This document shows positions 26,022 to 34,758 of a stretch of 64,000 nucleotides of DNA, one piece after another (the stretch's first letter is position 1; every line of letters starts with the position of its first letter). Position numbers and translations under genes: made by a program. The stretch is from positions 620,001 to 684,000 of the forward strand of contig NZ_VNHS01000003.1 in the NCBI RefSeq assembly GCF_008124765.1, written 5' to 3'. This DNA is from Paenibacillus methanolicus. GTDB lineage: Bacteria > Bacillota > Bacilli > Paenibacillales > Paenibacillaceae. The notes below the pieces were generated by a model, which saw only the letters and a list, made by a program, of their open reading frames with translations, searched no databases and was not told where the DNA came from.

Positions 26022-28913
26022 CTAATTCGGTAAATTGAATTCCTTTCTCTTAATCGCGATCTCGTCGTTCATGTACAGGATATAATCGGACAGCGCCTCG
26101 CGCGGGTTCTCGCCGGCGTTGACGACCTTGCGGAACGCGTTATCCAGATGACGGCCGGTGAAGTAGCCGCCCGGCACCTGCGGGATGCCTTCGACCCATT
26201 GCCACTGGTTCTCCAGATTCCGATAGTCCTTCATCGGCCAAGGCAGCTCCATCAGCGCTTCCGTATTCGCGGTCGGATAACGGGCCGCTTCCCCCATTAA
26301 GCCTTCCATCTCCCGTCCGTACGCAACCTGGGTATCCTTATCCGTCCACCATTTCATGAACGCCCAAGCCGCTTCCTTGTCGGCCGCATGCTGGAGCATC
26401 ATGACCGCGGTCGTATGGCTGGCGACCGTGTGATCCACCTCGCCGTCCGCTTGCTCCGTGCCGGGAACCATCGTGAAATCCCACAAGCCTTTGATTTCCG
26501 GCGCCATGACGGTTAGCGAGTTATAGGTCGTATAATCGGCAATCCCGATCGGCATCTCCCCTGTCCGGAACCGGTTCGGGAAGTCCGCCAGCAGCGGGAA
26601 TTTGTAGTTCGTATAGAATTTCGTCCACGTCTTGAACGCTTCCATGGCAATATCGGAATCGAGCGCGCTCTTCTTGCTATCCGGTTGGTAGAAATTCCCG
26701 CCGTTCTGATAGAGCAAAGTCGCGAAGGTCGCATTCGGCACGAGCGTCGCGTTATTGACCGCCGTATCGATCGGCAGCCAGAACTCCATGTTGTGCTTCT
26801 GCAGCACGGAAATCATGTTATAGACATCCTGCCAGGTCTTCGGCGGCGTAAGCCCAAGATCGGCCAAAATATCTTTGCGATAGAACAGCATCGGGAACGT
26901 CTGCTGCTCCGGTAGCGCATATACGCCGTCGTTGTAGGAATAAGGCGCGAGCCCGCTCTGGCGGAAACGCGAGGCAACCTCCTCGAAATCCGCAAAATCG
27001 GTCAAGTCCGCGGCCGCGCTTCGCATCGCGTAGTTGACCGGCACGTCTTCGCCGATCTGCATGGCCACGTCCGGTCCTTCGCTGGCCAGCGTCGCCGGCA
27101 GCAGAATGTTCGGCGGGACGAGCCTCAATTTGACCGAAATATTCGATTCGGGGGTAAAAGTGTCGTCGATGAGATTCTTCAGCACCTGGGCCTGATCGCG
27201 GCCGGTCGTAATCCAGACCGTGATGGAACGGCTGCCTTCCCCCGTATTGCCGATGCTGTCATAGTCCTCGGTGTAGGAAGCGATATAGCCGCCCAGCTCG
27301 TGCTTCAGCCGCTCCCACGTCGATGCTTCCGCCTTCGGCAGCTTCGCTTGCGGCGAAGAGACGACCAAGTAGTCCAAGGTAAGCGGCTGCTCGCGGACGG
27401 TCAGAATCCATGTGCCAAGTCCGCCGACATTGATCTTGAAGGCGTTCATACGCCGGGCGACCGTCTCCGGCTTATCCGCCATTTCTTTCAGTTGCCGCAC
27501 CATCGTGTGCAGAACCGCCACCTTGTCGCTACGTTCGCCCGTCGTCTGTTCGAGGTAATCCGCGACGCTCTGAATGGTATCGGCCTGCTCCCGAAACACG
27601 CTTATCATATCCGGAATGCGCTTCTCCAGCTCATAGTCCCGGTAGGGATCCGGCGTATTCGACGTAATAATCAGGATCTTCCGGTACATCTCGTTCAGCT
27701 TGAGGACGCTCGATTCGACCGTGCGCAGCAGCGGCGCAATTTCGCCCAAGGACACCGACATCCGGATCTTATGCGCGCCTTTGGTCAGATGGAACAAGTA
27801 CGGTTCCTCGCCGCCGAGCACGTCCATCCGCCAATCCGTGTCGAAGCCGAACCGGATCCGCTTCATTTCCTTGAACGGGTATTCGCCGTCGATCATCAGG
27901 CTCCGCGTGCTGTACACGCCCCGGAGCTGGTCCTGTTTGCGCTTGAGCGCGATTTGGTACAAGCCGTCCTCCGGCACCTCCACGTTCCACTCGATCCACT
28001 GCCCGGGCAGCTTCCAATTGAGCCCGCCGATCGTATTGATTCGGATCTTGGACACGTCATACGGAATTACGGATGGGCTGGACCGGTCGGATAACGGAGA
28101 TAACGTTGGCGAAGACTTGCTTACGGCCTTCTCGGCCTGAATCTTCAGGGATAGCTCCTTGACCGGCGCAAGCCCTTTCGCCTCATATTCTTGTTTGAGC
28201 TCCGCGTACGGCTTGACGTCTCTCTCCTGATACAGCTCGATGTAATCGATCGCCATCGGCTCTCGGGATGCCGCGAGCGACAATCGCTGCACGCCTTTGT
28301 CGAAATAGAATGCATACGGTTCGTCATAATAGCCTTCGCTATCTTCAAATGGCGCTGTCTGCCATTGCGCTTTCTCCACTTGTCTCGGGCGCAGGTCGTT
28401 GCCTCTGTCGTCGCGCCCGATCTCCGCTTCTTTGTTGCCCCACAACCGGTCAAACGCGAGCATCTCCGCGCCTTTGAACGGCACCTGCCCGTTAATGGCG
28501 AATTGTCTTTCGATGGCCGAGCTTTTTCCCTCTAGCGGGTAATAATGAATGCGGACGTTGTACAGTCCAGGTTGATCCACCTGTACATCCCAGCTGATGG
28601 AACCGGTATCCGGCGTAATGACGGCCGTGCCGTCCAAGCCTTCCGGCCGGTCCGCGATTCGAACGCCCTCGCCCGCCGCTTCGGCATAGCGCTCGCCTTC
28701 GATGCGGATCACCCGATCGGGGCGCTCCGCGCTCTCGTGCGATTTCAAATAACCGTCGTACCCGCCCGTCTCGCCGGCATCGACAATCGCCTCGAAATCG
28801 CTCATGCCCATGGCGCGATCCGCCCGATCCGAAGGATAGAACGCCCAGATGGACAAAAAAAATACGACTACAACCAGTATGGCAATCCCGAGCTTTTTCC
28901 CTCTAACGTTCAA
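26022..28913 (-). CDS. Membrane-anchored solute-binding protein fused to two carbohydrate-binding-like domains
   Basis: 963 residues, about twice the normal length of a binding protein, from a TTG start behind GGGAGGGGAG. One hydrophobic helix lies at residues 9-26 with no lipobox Cys, so it is probably held by an uncleaved anchor. Two beta-sandwich domains resembling CBM6/CBM35 follow (about 68-230, starting IRIEGERYAEA; and about 255-400, starting LKIQAEKAVSK). Next is a helical segment (about 405-500), then a family 1 extracellular solute-binding domain (about 560-950; WITTGRDQAQVLKNLIDD, PDVAMQIGEDVP). The likely role is to bind polysaccharide or oligosaccharide and feed the permease pair at 25042/24163. 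Confidence 0.85.
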   Translation of the reverse strand: MNVRGKKLGIAILVVVVFFLSIWAFYPSDRADRAMGMSDFEAIVDAGETGGYDGYLKSHESAERPDRVIRIEGERYAEAAGEGVRIADRPEGLDGTAVITPDTGSISWDVQVDQPGLYNVRIHYYPLEGKSSAIERQFAINGQVPFKGAEMLAFDRLWGNKEAEIGRDDRGNDLRPRQVEKAQWQTAPFEDSEGYYDEPYAFYFDKGVQRLSLAASREPMAIDYIELYQERDVKPYAELKQEYEAKGLAPVKELSLKIQAEKAVSKSSPTLSPLSDRSSPSVIPYDVSKIRINTIGGLNWKLPGQWIEWNVEVPEDGLYQIALKRKQDQLRGVYSTRSLMIDGEYPFKEMKRIRFGFDTDWRMDVLGGEEPYLFHLTKGAHKIRMSVSLGEIAPLLRTVESSVLKLNEMYRKILIITSNTPDPYRDYELEKRIPDMISVFREQADTIQSVADYLEQTTGERSDKVAVLHTMVRQLKEMADKPETVARRMNAFKINVGGLGTWILTVREQPLTLDYLVVSSPQAKLPKAEASTWERLKHELGGYIASYTEDYDSIGNTGEGSRSITVWITTGRDQAQVLKNLIDDTFTPESNISVKLRLVPPNILLPATLASEGPDVAMQIGEDVPVNYAMRSAAADLTDFADFEEVASRFRQSGLAPYSYNDGVYALPEQQTFPMLFYRKDILADLGLTPPKTWQDVYNMISVLQKHNMEFWLPIDTAVNNATLVPNATFATLLYQNGGNFYQPDSKKSALDSDIAMEAFKTWTKFYTNYKFPLLADFPNRFRTGEMPIGIADYTTYNSLTVMAPEIKGLWDFTMVPGTEQADGEVDHTVASHTTAVMMLQHAADKEAAWAFMKWWTDKDTQVAYGREMEGLMGEAARYPTANTEALMELPWPMKDYRNLENQWQWVEGIPQVPGGYFTGRHLDNAFRKVVNAGENPREALSDYILYMNDEIAIKRKEFNLPN

Positions 28914-28953
28914 CTCTTCTCCCCTCCCGGCAGCAAGCGGTCCTTATTGGACA

Positions 28954-28991
28954 ACAGTCCCCGTTCTAGAGAGTTCTAAAAAGGGGACTGT
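28954..28991 (-). terminator. Stem-loop after the 478-residue binding-protein gene
   Basis: ACAGTCCCC pairs with GGGGACTGT across a 20-base loop. It lies between the two binding-protein genes, 23 bases past the first stop, and is probably an mRNA-stabilising or attenuating element that raises binding-protein output. Confidence 0.55.
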
Positions 28992-29014
28992 CTCCATTCC
29001 GTTAACATTAACCG

Positions 29015-30451
29015 TTACTTTTTGTACACTTCGTCAATGGCCGCTTGAACCGGCGCTTTGAACTTGTTGATGACGGTCGATACCGAATTGCCGGCGGTCA
29101 GCTCGCCGATGATGTCGTAGTAAGGCAGTTTCGGATACGTATTGTGGTCAAGCACGAGCATGCCGTCCGCCGCCGTGCGCGAATTCTGAATGTCGTCCTC
29201 GTTGGTAAAGTTGCTCTCGAGCGAAGCTTGATCCGGATAATCGTAGATGGAATCGATATCGTTGATTTTCTCCCAGATGTACAAGAGCTGATCCGGATTC
29301 TCGACCTTCTTCGGAATCGTCAACGCTTGGAAGAGCGCCTCGCCGGAATGATAAGCAGTCGCGCTAGGACCTTTCGGGAACGGCACGAAGCCGATATCAT
29401 AATCCTTCATATCCGTCTTCAGGCCGCTTACTTCATAGCCTGCGCCCGCATACATCAAGGTGTTGCCTTGGCGGAAGAATTGGCCCGGCTCCGTCCAGTC
29501 GCCGCCTTCCGTCGGCCTGGCCACTTTCTCCGTCGCGATGCGCGAGAGGAAGTCGAACGCTTCGACGGTCTTCGGGTCTTCCATATTCTGCTTATCGCCG
29601 AGCGTAAGGCTGGCTTCGTTGGAATACAGCGATTGGTCCATCAGACCGCCTTGCGCAAGTCCCCACGTATCGAGCTTGCCGTCATTATTCGTGTCCTTGT
29701 TCGCTTCCTTGGCGACTTGGATGAACGTATCCCAGTTCCAGTTGTCCTCGTTGACATAGTCTTGAAGCGGCTTCATGCCCAGCTGATTCATGAGGGTGCG
29801 GTTGTAGTAGATGCCCGTAATCAGGTTGGATTGGCTTTCCGTGAACCCGTAACCTCTGCCTTCATACTGCATGAACTCGTTCGTGACCTTCTGATTGAAT
29901 ACTTTCGTATTCTTCGTATATTCATCGACCGGCCACAGCAGGTCTTGCTTGACCAGCGTCGGAATCGAATACGTTTTGCCCAAGCGGACGATATCGCCGA
30001 TCGGCTCGCCCGCAAGCAGCGACGCCACGACCTTCTGCTGATACTCGCCGTAGTCGATCGCGACGTACTCGATTTTGAAGTTATGTTTCTTCATCAGCTC
30101 GTCCAGGTTCTTCTTCTTCTGGATATTGTCCGGATTGTCTTCCGGAATCGCCATATCCCACCAGGAGACGACCTTGATTGTTCGGCCACCCATATCGAAA
30201 TCCATCTCCGGCGTTCCCAGATCCTCTTCGGCGTTGCCGGGCGTATTGCCGCCCGCGTTGCCGCTTGCGTTATTCGCGGTTGCCGGATCGTTCGTCCCAG
30301 CTCCGCCGTTCGTATTCCCGTTCTCGGCTGCCGCATTGCCGTTCCCGCTGCCGCCCGCGTTCTCCGTGCTGCCCGAACCGCCGCTGCAAGCGGCCAATGC
30401 AAAGGTCAGCATCAAGCTTGTGCAGAGTAAAGCTGCTTTTTTCAATCGCAC
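29015..30451 (-). CDS. Family 1 extracellular sugar-binding lipoprotein
   Basis: 478 residues from GTG 30451 behind GGGGGGA. The signal peptide ends in the lipobox FALAACSGG, followed by a long Asn/Gly/Ala linker (to about residue 80), then a standard-length binding domain (IKVVSWWDMAIPEDNP; SLLAGEPIGDIVRLG). It is the first gene of the long minus-strand transcription unit, under the promoter at 30485-30513. The regulator at 30724 is divergent from it and may control it. Confidence 0.92.
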   Translation of the reverse strand: MRLKKAALLCTSLMLTFALAACSGGSGSTENAGGSGNGNAAAENGNTNGGAGTNDPATANNASGNAGGNTPGNAEEDLGTPEMDFDMGGRTIKVVSWWDMAIPEDNPDNIQKKKNLDELMKKHNFKIEYVAIDYGEYQQKVVASLLAGEPIGDIVRLGKTYSIPTLVKQDLLWPVDEYTKNTKVFNQKVTNEFMQYEGRGYGFTESQSNLITGIYYNRTLMNQLGMKPLQDYVNEDNWNWDTFIQVAKEANKDTNNDGKLDTWGLAQGGLMDQSLYSNEASLTLGDKQNMEDPKTVEAFDFLSRIATEKVARPTEGGDWTEPGQFFRQGNTLMYAGAGYEVSGLKTDMKDYDIGFVPFPKGPSATAYHSGEALFQALTIPKKVENPDQLLYIWEKINDIDSIYDYPDQASLESNFTNEDDIQNSRTAADGMLVLDHNTYPKLPYYDIIGELTAGNSVSTVINKFKAPVQAAIDEVYKK

Positions 30452-30484
30452 GTTGATCCCCCCTGAATTTGGATTACAGGGAAA

Positions 30485-30513
30485 AGTGTAGCGCTTACAT
30501 TTTGACCGAACAA
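30485..30513 (-). promoter_or_regulatory. Promoter with shared cre-like motif for the long importer operon
   Basis: On the minus strand: -35 TTGTTC (30508-30513), a 17-base spacer and -10 TACACT (30485-30490). The TGTAAGCGCTACACTTTT stretch is identical to that at 12451-12468 and overlaps the -10 in both places. This points to a common regulator, either CcpA or a pathway-specific protein. Confidence 0.6.
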
Positions 30514-30632
30514 CCTGCCGCTATTTAGTTCGACTACCCGACGAACTATAGGAATCCGCCTCAATCGCGGCTTCTCGCGGCACCCGCATTTGCAATAGGT
30601 AAACAAATGGTAGACGGATAAAGAAATGCACA

Positions 30633-30662
30633 TTGTCTTCCCTAAGGCGGGTTGAACATAAT
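30633..30662 (+). promoter_or_regulatory. Possible promoter of the AraC-type regulator gene
   Basis: TTGTCT (30633-30638) and CATAAT (30657-30662) are spaced 18 bases apart, about 60 bases before the start at 30724. This is a moderate match only. Confidence 0.35.
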
Positions 30663-30723
30663 AAAAGCATGGTACAGCTGACCGTGAGATGCTCATTAAT
30701 CGATTGGAAGCGAGGTTCTAGCC

Positions 30724-31473
30724 GTGTATAAGGTACTGCTTGTTGATCCGAATCGACGTTCAAGAGAAGAAACCGACCAACTACTGGACTGGAAGCGTCT
30801 GGGCTTCGACATCCGAGCGTATGCGGACGATGCCTCGGAGGCGCTAGCGCTGCTGGCAAGCGAGCAGGTCTCCCTCGTTCTGATCAGTCTCAAGGCCGCG
30901 CATGCCGACGGGATGCGAACCTGCGAGCATATTCGCCAGAAGAGCACGGTCCCGATCATCCTCATTGGCGGCTCTGACGATTTCCATATGGTCAGGCGAG
31001 CTTTGGCCTTTCAAGTAAGCGATTACATTGCGGAACCGGTTCAAGCCGCGGATGTCACGGCAAGCCTGCTATGGGTGAAGAAGCAGCTGGATGACGCTTC
31101 TCCTCTGCAGCTATCCTTGAAAGCGCTGCCGAAGAGAGCTCCGGAAATGTCGATCATCGATATCGTCAAGCAATACGTACAAGAGCAGTTGAACCAGAAC
31201 ATTACGCTTAAGAAAATTTCGGCCCTTCTGCATTTCAATTGCGCCTACCTGGGCCAGAAATTCAAAGACCACGAGAACATGTCGTTCAACGAGTATCTCC
31301 TACAGCAGCGCATGGAGAAGGCCAAATTGCTGCTCGAGCAAACGGACATGCGCATCTACGAAATCGCAAGCGAAGTCGGTTATACCGAGATCGATTGGTT
31401 CTATAAGAAGTTCAAGGCGTACACCGGGGCGAGCGCGAACGAGTATCGGAAGCAGAGCTCGATTACGGCGTAA
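30724..31473 (+). CDS. AraC-type transcription regulator with a degenerate receiver domain
   Basis: 249 residues, GTG start. The N-terminal receiver-like domain (1-118) aligns without gaps to the YesN receiver encoded at 35707, but the phospho-acceptor Asp55 is Ser (LISLK), and the second acidic residue at position 9 is Pro (VDPNRR). The conserved Lys is also changed to Glu (IAEPVQ). Phosphorylation is therefore unlikely. The C-terminal AraC domain (about 145-245) is intact, with ITLKKISALLHFNCAYLGQKFK and YEIASEVGYTEIDWFYKKFK. No kinase is adjacent. It diverges from the importer operon and probably regulates it by another signal. Confidence 0.88.
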   Translation: MYKVLLVDPNRRSREETDQLLDWKRLGFDIRAYADDASEALALLASEQVSLVLISLKAAHADGMRTCEHIRQKSTVPIILIGGSDDFHMVRRALAFQVSDYIAEPVQAADVTASLLWVKKQLDDASPLQLSLKALPKRAPEMSIIDIVKQYVQEQLNQNITLKKISALLHFNCAYLGQKFKDHENMSFNEYLLQQRMEKAKLLLEQTDMRIYEIASEVGYTEIDWFYKKFKAYTGASANEYRKQSSITA

Positions 31474-31499
31474 TCCCGATCGTTGATCCATGGAAGATG

Positions 31500-31538
31500 A
31501 ACAAGGCCATCCGGTGTCTCAGACAGGATGGCCTTGTT
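31500..31538 (+). terminator. Terminator after the AraC-type regulator gene
   Basis: AACAAGGCCATCC and GGATGGCCTTGTT form a perfect 13-base stem just past the stop, followed by TCTGTGATTT. Confidence 0.85.
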
Positions 31539-31596
31539 CTGTGATTTCATGTCGAGGCGCTTCAGTGAAGATAGTTCCTACCCGAACACTCACCTG

Positions 31597-32262
31597 TTAG
31601 ACGCCGATTGAGGGTTCTGAAAGCTGAATGACCTTATCTAATTTACCAATTATATCTTTAGCATAGTTATCCCATTCTTTATGATCTGTATTGATTTCTA
31701 ACGTAGGGATGGCCGATTGCTTAGAAACGATACGAAGTGCGGATTGCGTTGCTACAAGCTCATTTACTGCTGCTGAGATCTCCTCACTTTTCTTATTGAC
31801 CCATTCTTCAGGTGTTCTACTCTGAATTCGTCGTTCGGCTGTTTCGGGGGATATTGTCAATAGAGCACACATGGCTCCGTAATTTACAAGCTCTTGTTCT
31901 AATGTTTCGATCTCATACAAGGATCTATCTGGATAGGCAACTCGATGATTTAAATGAAATCTCTCTAGGATAAAGAATATGCCACGGGCTCTCCGAGAAG
32001 CAGTGCCTATTTTGGTTGCCCACTCTGTTAACTGTCTTAAGATTGCTACTCTATCATTCAGAAGTTGAAGATGCTCTTCATAAGTCGATTTCACTAAAGT
32101 CCCACCAACATTATGCAGGACTTGAGAATAATGCTCGCTAAGAACAATCACACTACGCTCTGATAATTCATCTAGGGCCTGTATTTTCTTTAGTGCTTTC
32201 AACACCGATGTTTTTCCCGCATGTGAGAAGCCTTCTAAAATAATCCCTCGCATTTGTCCCAA
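31597..32262 (-). CDS. P-loop NTPase, thymidylate-kinase-like, unknown substrate
   Basis: 221 residues from a TTG at 32262, seven bases after GAGGTGG. A Walker A motif opens the protein (ILEGFSHAGKTS), with a possible Asp/Glu-Arg motif in FFILERFHLN, as in deoxynucleoside and thymidylate kinases. The C-terminal half is helical and unassigned. The gene is AT-rich compared with the sugar operons around it and stands alone on the minus strand. I do not recognise a specific family; a nucleotide or small-molecule kinase is the most that can be said. Confidence 0.65.
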   Translation of the reverse strand: MGQMRGIILEGFSHAGKTSVLKALKKIQALDELSERSVIVLSEHYSQVLHNVGGTLVKSTYEEHLQLLNDRVAILRQLTEWATKIGTASRRARGIFFILERFHLNHRVAYPDRSLYEIETLEQELVNYGAMCALLTISPETAERRIQSRTPEEWVNKKSEEISAAVNELVATQSALRIVSKQSAIPTLEINTDHKEWDNYAKDIIGKLDKVIQLSEPSIGV

Positions 32263-32319
32263 TTCATAACCACCTCAATATACGATCTGTAAACTCCATT
32301 GCGTAACGCGTTCATCATC

Positions 32320-32787
32320 CTAAAGGACAAACTCCGCGTATACTTCACCAGAAGGATGGGTATTCCCGGTCTCAACAAAACCTAGCGATGAATATAGATG
32401 TCTCGCAATCATGTTATCAGGTTTATAGGTAAGCTCAATAACCCTCGCTTTCCTGCGAGGAAATACTTGAGCATATTCGATAGCATTTATCATAGCTTCT
32501 TTGCCGTATCCTTTGCCTTGATAACGGCGATCGATCATCATTTTAAAAACTCCATAGCTGCTGTACTCGAAATTGCCATTTCCATCGTCATAATACATCA
32601 TAATAAAGCCGACCATCATGTCTTCTTTATAAATCGCAAATGTAATAATGTCCTGACCCTCTTTTGAAGCAACATAAGCTTCCGCGAGTGTATGTTGGTT
32701 GGAGGAGATAAAGCGTTTCTGCTCCTCTGTAACCTGCACTTCGATACATTCAATAAAGTTGTCCCACGTTATTTCTCTAAATTCCAT
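32320..32787 (-). CDS. GNAT-family N-acetyltransferase, diamine/spermidine acetyltransferase-like
   Basis: 155 residues from ATG 32787 after a GGGGGGGATGG ribosome site; the longer frame to 32820 is not needed. The acetyl-CoA loop is visible as RRYQGKGYGKEAM, with the final GNAT strand-helix in NMIARHLYSSLGFVETG. The pattern resembles Bacillus BltD and SpeG-type enzymes. The acceptor substrate is unknown. It lies in an AT-rich block of single genes unrelated to sugar uptake. Confidence 0.85.
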   Translation of the reverse strand: MEFREITWDNFIECIEVQVTEEQKRFISSNQHTLAEAYVASKEGQDIITFAIYKEDMMVGFIMMYYDDGNGNFEYSSYGVFKMMIDRRYQGKGYGKEAMINAIEYAQVFPRRKARVIELTYKPDNMIARHLYSSLGFVETGNTHPSGEVYAEFVL

Positions 32788-32947
32788 TGATCCATCCCCC
32801 CCCTGACAGATGCGAACCAATCTGCCTTAGAGTGTATAGCAATCGAACAACTACTAACAACCTTTCTGTTTATAGTAAGAAACAATCGAAAAGGAAAAAA
32901 AAAGGGCGGCAATGTGCACCTCCCTTTCGCGATCACTTAGCTATGGT

Positions 32948-33958
32948 TTAATTAGCTCCCCTATTATAGCTTTCCAGGAGTATGTCTATGGAGATCCCGT
33001 TGATTCTCAAGCCAGATATGTTACAATCCCGAATGTCAACATTGGAAAGGTTGCAATTCAGGAACGAAGTACCATTAAGTTCGCAACGTTCAAACGTATT
33101 TGCCTTCCCCTGTAAAGAAACATCATGGAAATGAGCACCTCCCATTTCACAGTTAGAAACTTCAATTTCCCACAAACCAACATCATCAAATTTCGCAAGG
33201 TGCATGTTGATATCATGAAAGACGGCCTTGCTCATGTTGATATTATCAAACTTGGAGTTTTCCAGATTGATATTGACAAAGTTCGCTTTAGACATATCTA
33301 TATCGTCAAAGCCGCTTTCTTCCATGACGACACGACGGAATAGAGTTTCGGGCATTCTTTTGTCTTGAAAGATCTTCTTCCTAAATTCATCATTCAATTT
33401 GTTCCGGTTGAGGTTTTCATTCACCATGCTCAGCATCTCCTTTTTCAATAACGTTTTTGACCTGCGGAGTCTGCTCTCGACTGCTTCAACTGATAGGCCA
33501 AGGAAATCGCCAATTTCCCTTGCCTTGTAATCGTCGATGTAATAAAGAACGGTGACGATACGGTTTGCTTCGGATAAGGTGTTTAACGCATTCCAAACTT
33601 CATTGCGGAACTCTTTCTTCAGCAATGCGTCTTCGGTCGTCTCTAATTGCACAGCATCAATTGCTTCTGCTCGTTGATAAACAGCTTCATATTTGTTTGA
33701 TCGGAACCAGTCCATGCACTCCCTTGCAGTCACAGAATAGATCCAACTTCTCAATTTTTCGGGTTCTTTCAAGTGTTCCAATTTCCTGAAGATCTTAACA
33801 AAGACCTCCTGGGCAACATCCTGTGCGGTGTGGAAATCACCTACCTTGCTGTATGCCACTCCGTACACGGCATTGGCATATTTCCCGATGAGTTCACTGA
33901 ACGCATCGATGTCCCCGTTTCGCACCTTGGCCACCAGTTCCGAATCCGTGCTAGTCAC
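32948..33958 (-). CDS. ECF sigma factor fused to a pentapeptide-repeat domain
   Basis: 336 residues from GTG 33958 behind GGAGGG. The N-terminal half is a complete ECF sigma factor: region 2 at about 15-85 (FSELIGKYANAVYGVAYS, QDVAQEVFVKIF) and region 4 at about 120-170 (YIDDYKAREIGDFLGLSVEAVESRLRR in part). After a short linker, about residues 205-325 are pentapeptide repeats of the A(N/D)LXX kind (SKANFVNINLENSKFDNINM in part), predicted to form a right-handed beta helix. No anti-sigma gene is adjacent, so the repeat domain itself may regulate the sigma part; this is an inference. Confidence 0.88.
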   Translation of the reverse strand: MTSTDSELVAKVRNGDIDAFSELIGKYANAVYGVAYSKVGDFHTAQDVAQEVFVKIFRKLEHLKEPEKLRSWIYSVTARECMDWFRSNKYEAVYQRAEAIDAVQLETTEDALLKKEFRNEVWNALNTLSEANRIVTVLYYIDDYKAREIGDFLGLSVEAVESRLRRSKTLLKKEMLSMVNENLNRNKLNDEFRKKIFQDKRMPETLFRRVVMEESGFDDIDMSKANFVNINLENSKFDNINMSKAVFHDINMHLAKFDDVGLWEIEVSNCEMGGAHFHDVSLQGKANTFERCELNGTSFLNCNLSNVDIRDCNISGLRINGISIDILLESYNRGAN

Positions 33959-34170
33959 ATTTGCCCTCCTTTCGAGCAGTCTCCTCACATAGACGGAAGA
34001 TGGGAGAAGAAACCGTCTTGTTTATCATACTTTTACGGGAATAACGCCTGCATCCGATTAACCATTGGAATTATTTGAACCCTTATCGTCCATATCCTGA
34101 AAGCCAAAAATCAGTCCACACCAACATTACCACATACTGGGGCCATTCTGTCCTTTACTTTAAAGCGAGA

Positions 34171-34207
34171 AAGGAGCAGCTGACGCGGCGGCGGCAAACT
34201 GCTCCTT
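34171..34207 (-). terminator. Terminator downstream of the 34222 gene
   Basis: AAGGAGCAG and CTGCTCCTT form a stem with a GC-rich loop, ending in TTTCTC on the minus strand. Confidence 0.55.
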
Positions 34208-34221
34208 GGTTTGGATCAAAT

Positions 34222-34695
34222 TCATACATGATCGACATAATGAAAAATGGTGCCATAGTATTTCATGAACCTTTTATAGTCATCATTTCTTTTCATCACG
34301 ATGATAGTCGGGAATGTATTCACTTTACGTTGCTTTAATTCGGCCAATAAATCCAACTGCTCGATGCAATGAAATTTCCCTTCTTCGTACCGCACAAGCA
34401 TCGGCGGTGAATCGGCTAGATGCTCCGCAGTGCCATTTGAGAGGCTCCCCCCACTATCTACTCCATTAGGCTGAATGAGCCGCAGCGGAAACTTTACCAC
34501 TCCGAAATATAGATATTCATCCTTCGTCAAAGCATCTAGTGTGGGAGCCGCTTTTCGGGTGAGCAGCAAATAACATTGAATCCATTCTTCGAGCATACCG
34601 ACATTCGTATATTGAATGGCTGAACCTAGGGTCGGAGCATAGGTTACATGTTTTTCGATTTTCTTCGAATAGACGATTTTCTTAACGGAATCCAA
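34222..34695 (-). CDS. Unrecognised protein, probably frameshifted near its 5' end
   Basis: 157 residues if started at TTG 34695. The same frame is coding-like for another 14 codons upstream (KITISELADEYYLS, which reads like the start of a helix-turn-helix domain), but meets an in-frame TGA at about 34742-34744 with no usual start codon between. An ATG with a plausible ribosome site (GGTGATGGG) at about 34745 is in another frame and stops after 21 codons. A one-base deletion or insertion near 34735 would join them. The gene lies 14 bases after the phosphotransferase-like gene. I cannot assign a family. Confidence 0.5.
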   Translation of the reverse strand: MDSVKKIVYSKKIEKHVTYAPTLGSAIQYTNVGMLEEWIQCYLLLTRKAAPTLDALTKDEYLYFGVVKFPLRLIQPNGVDSGGSLSNGTAEHLADSPPMLVRYEEGKFHCIEQLDLLAELKQRKVNTFPTIIVMKRNDDYKRFMKYYGTIFHYVDHV

Positions 34696-34758
34696 GGATA
34701 AATAGTATTCGTCGGCAAGTTCCGAAATCGTAATTTTCGTATTTCATCCCATCACCAT

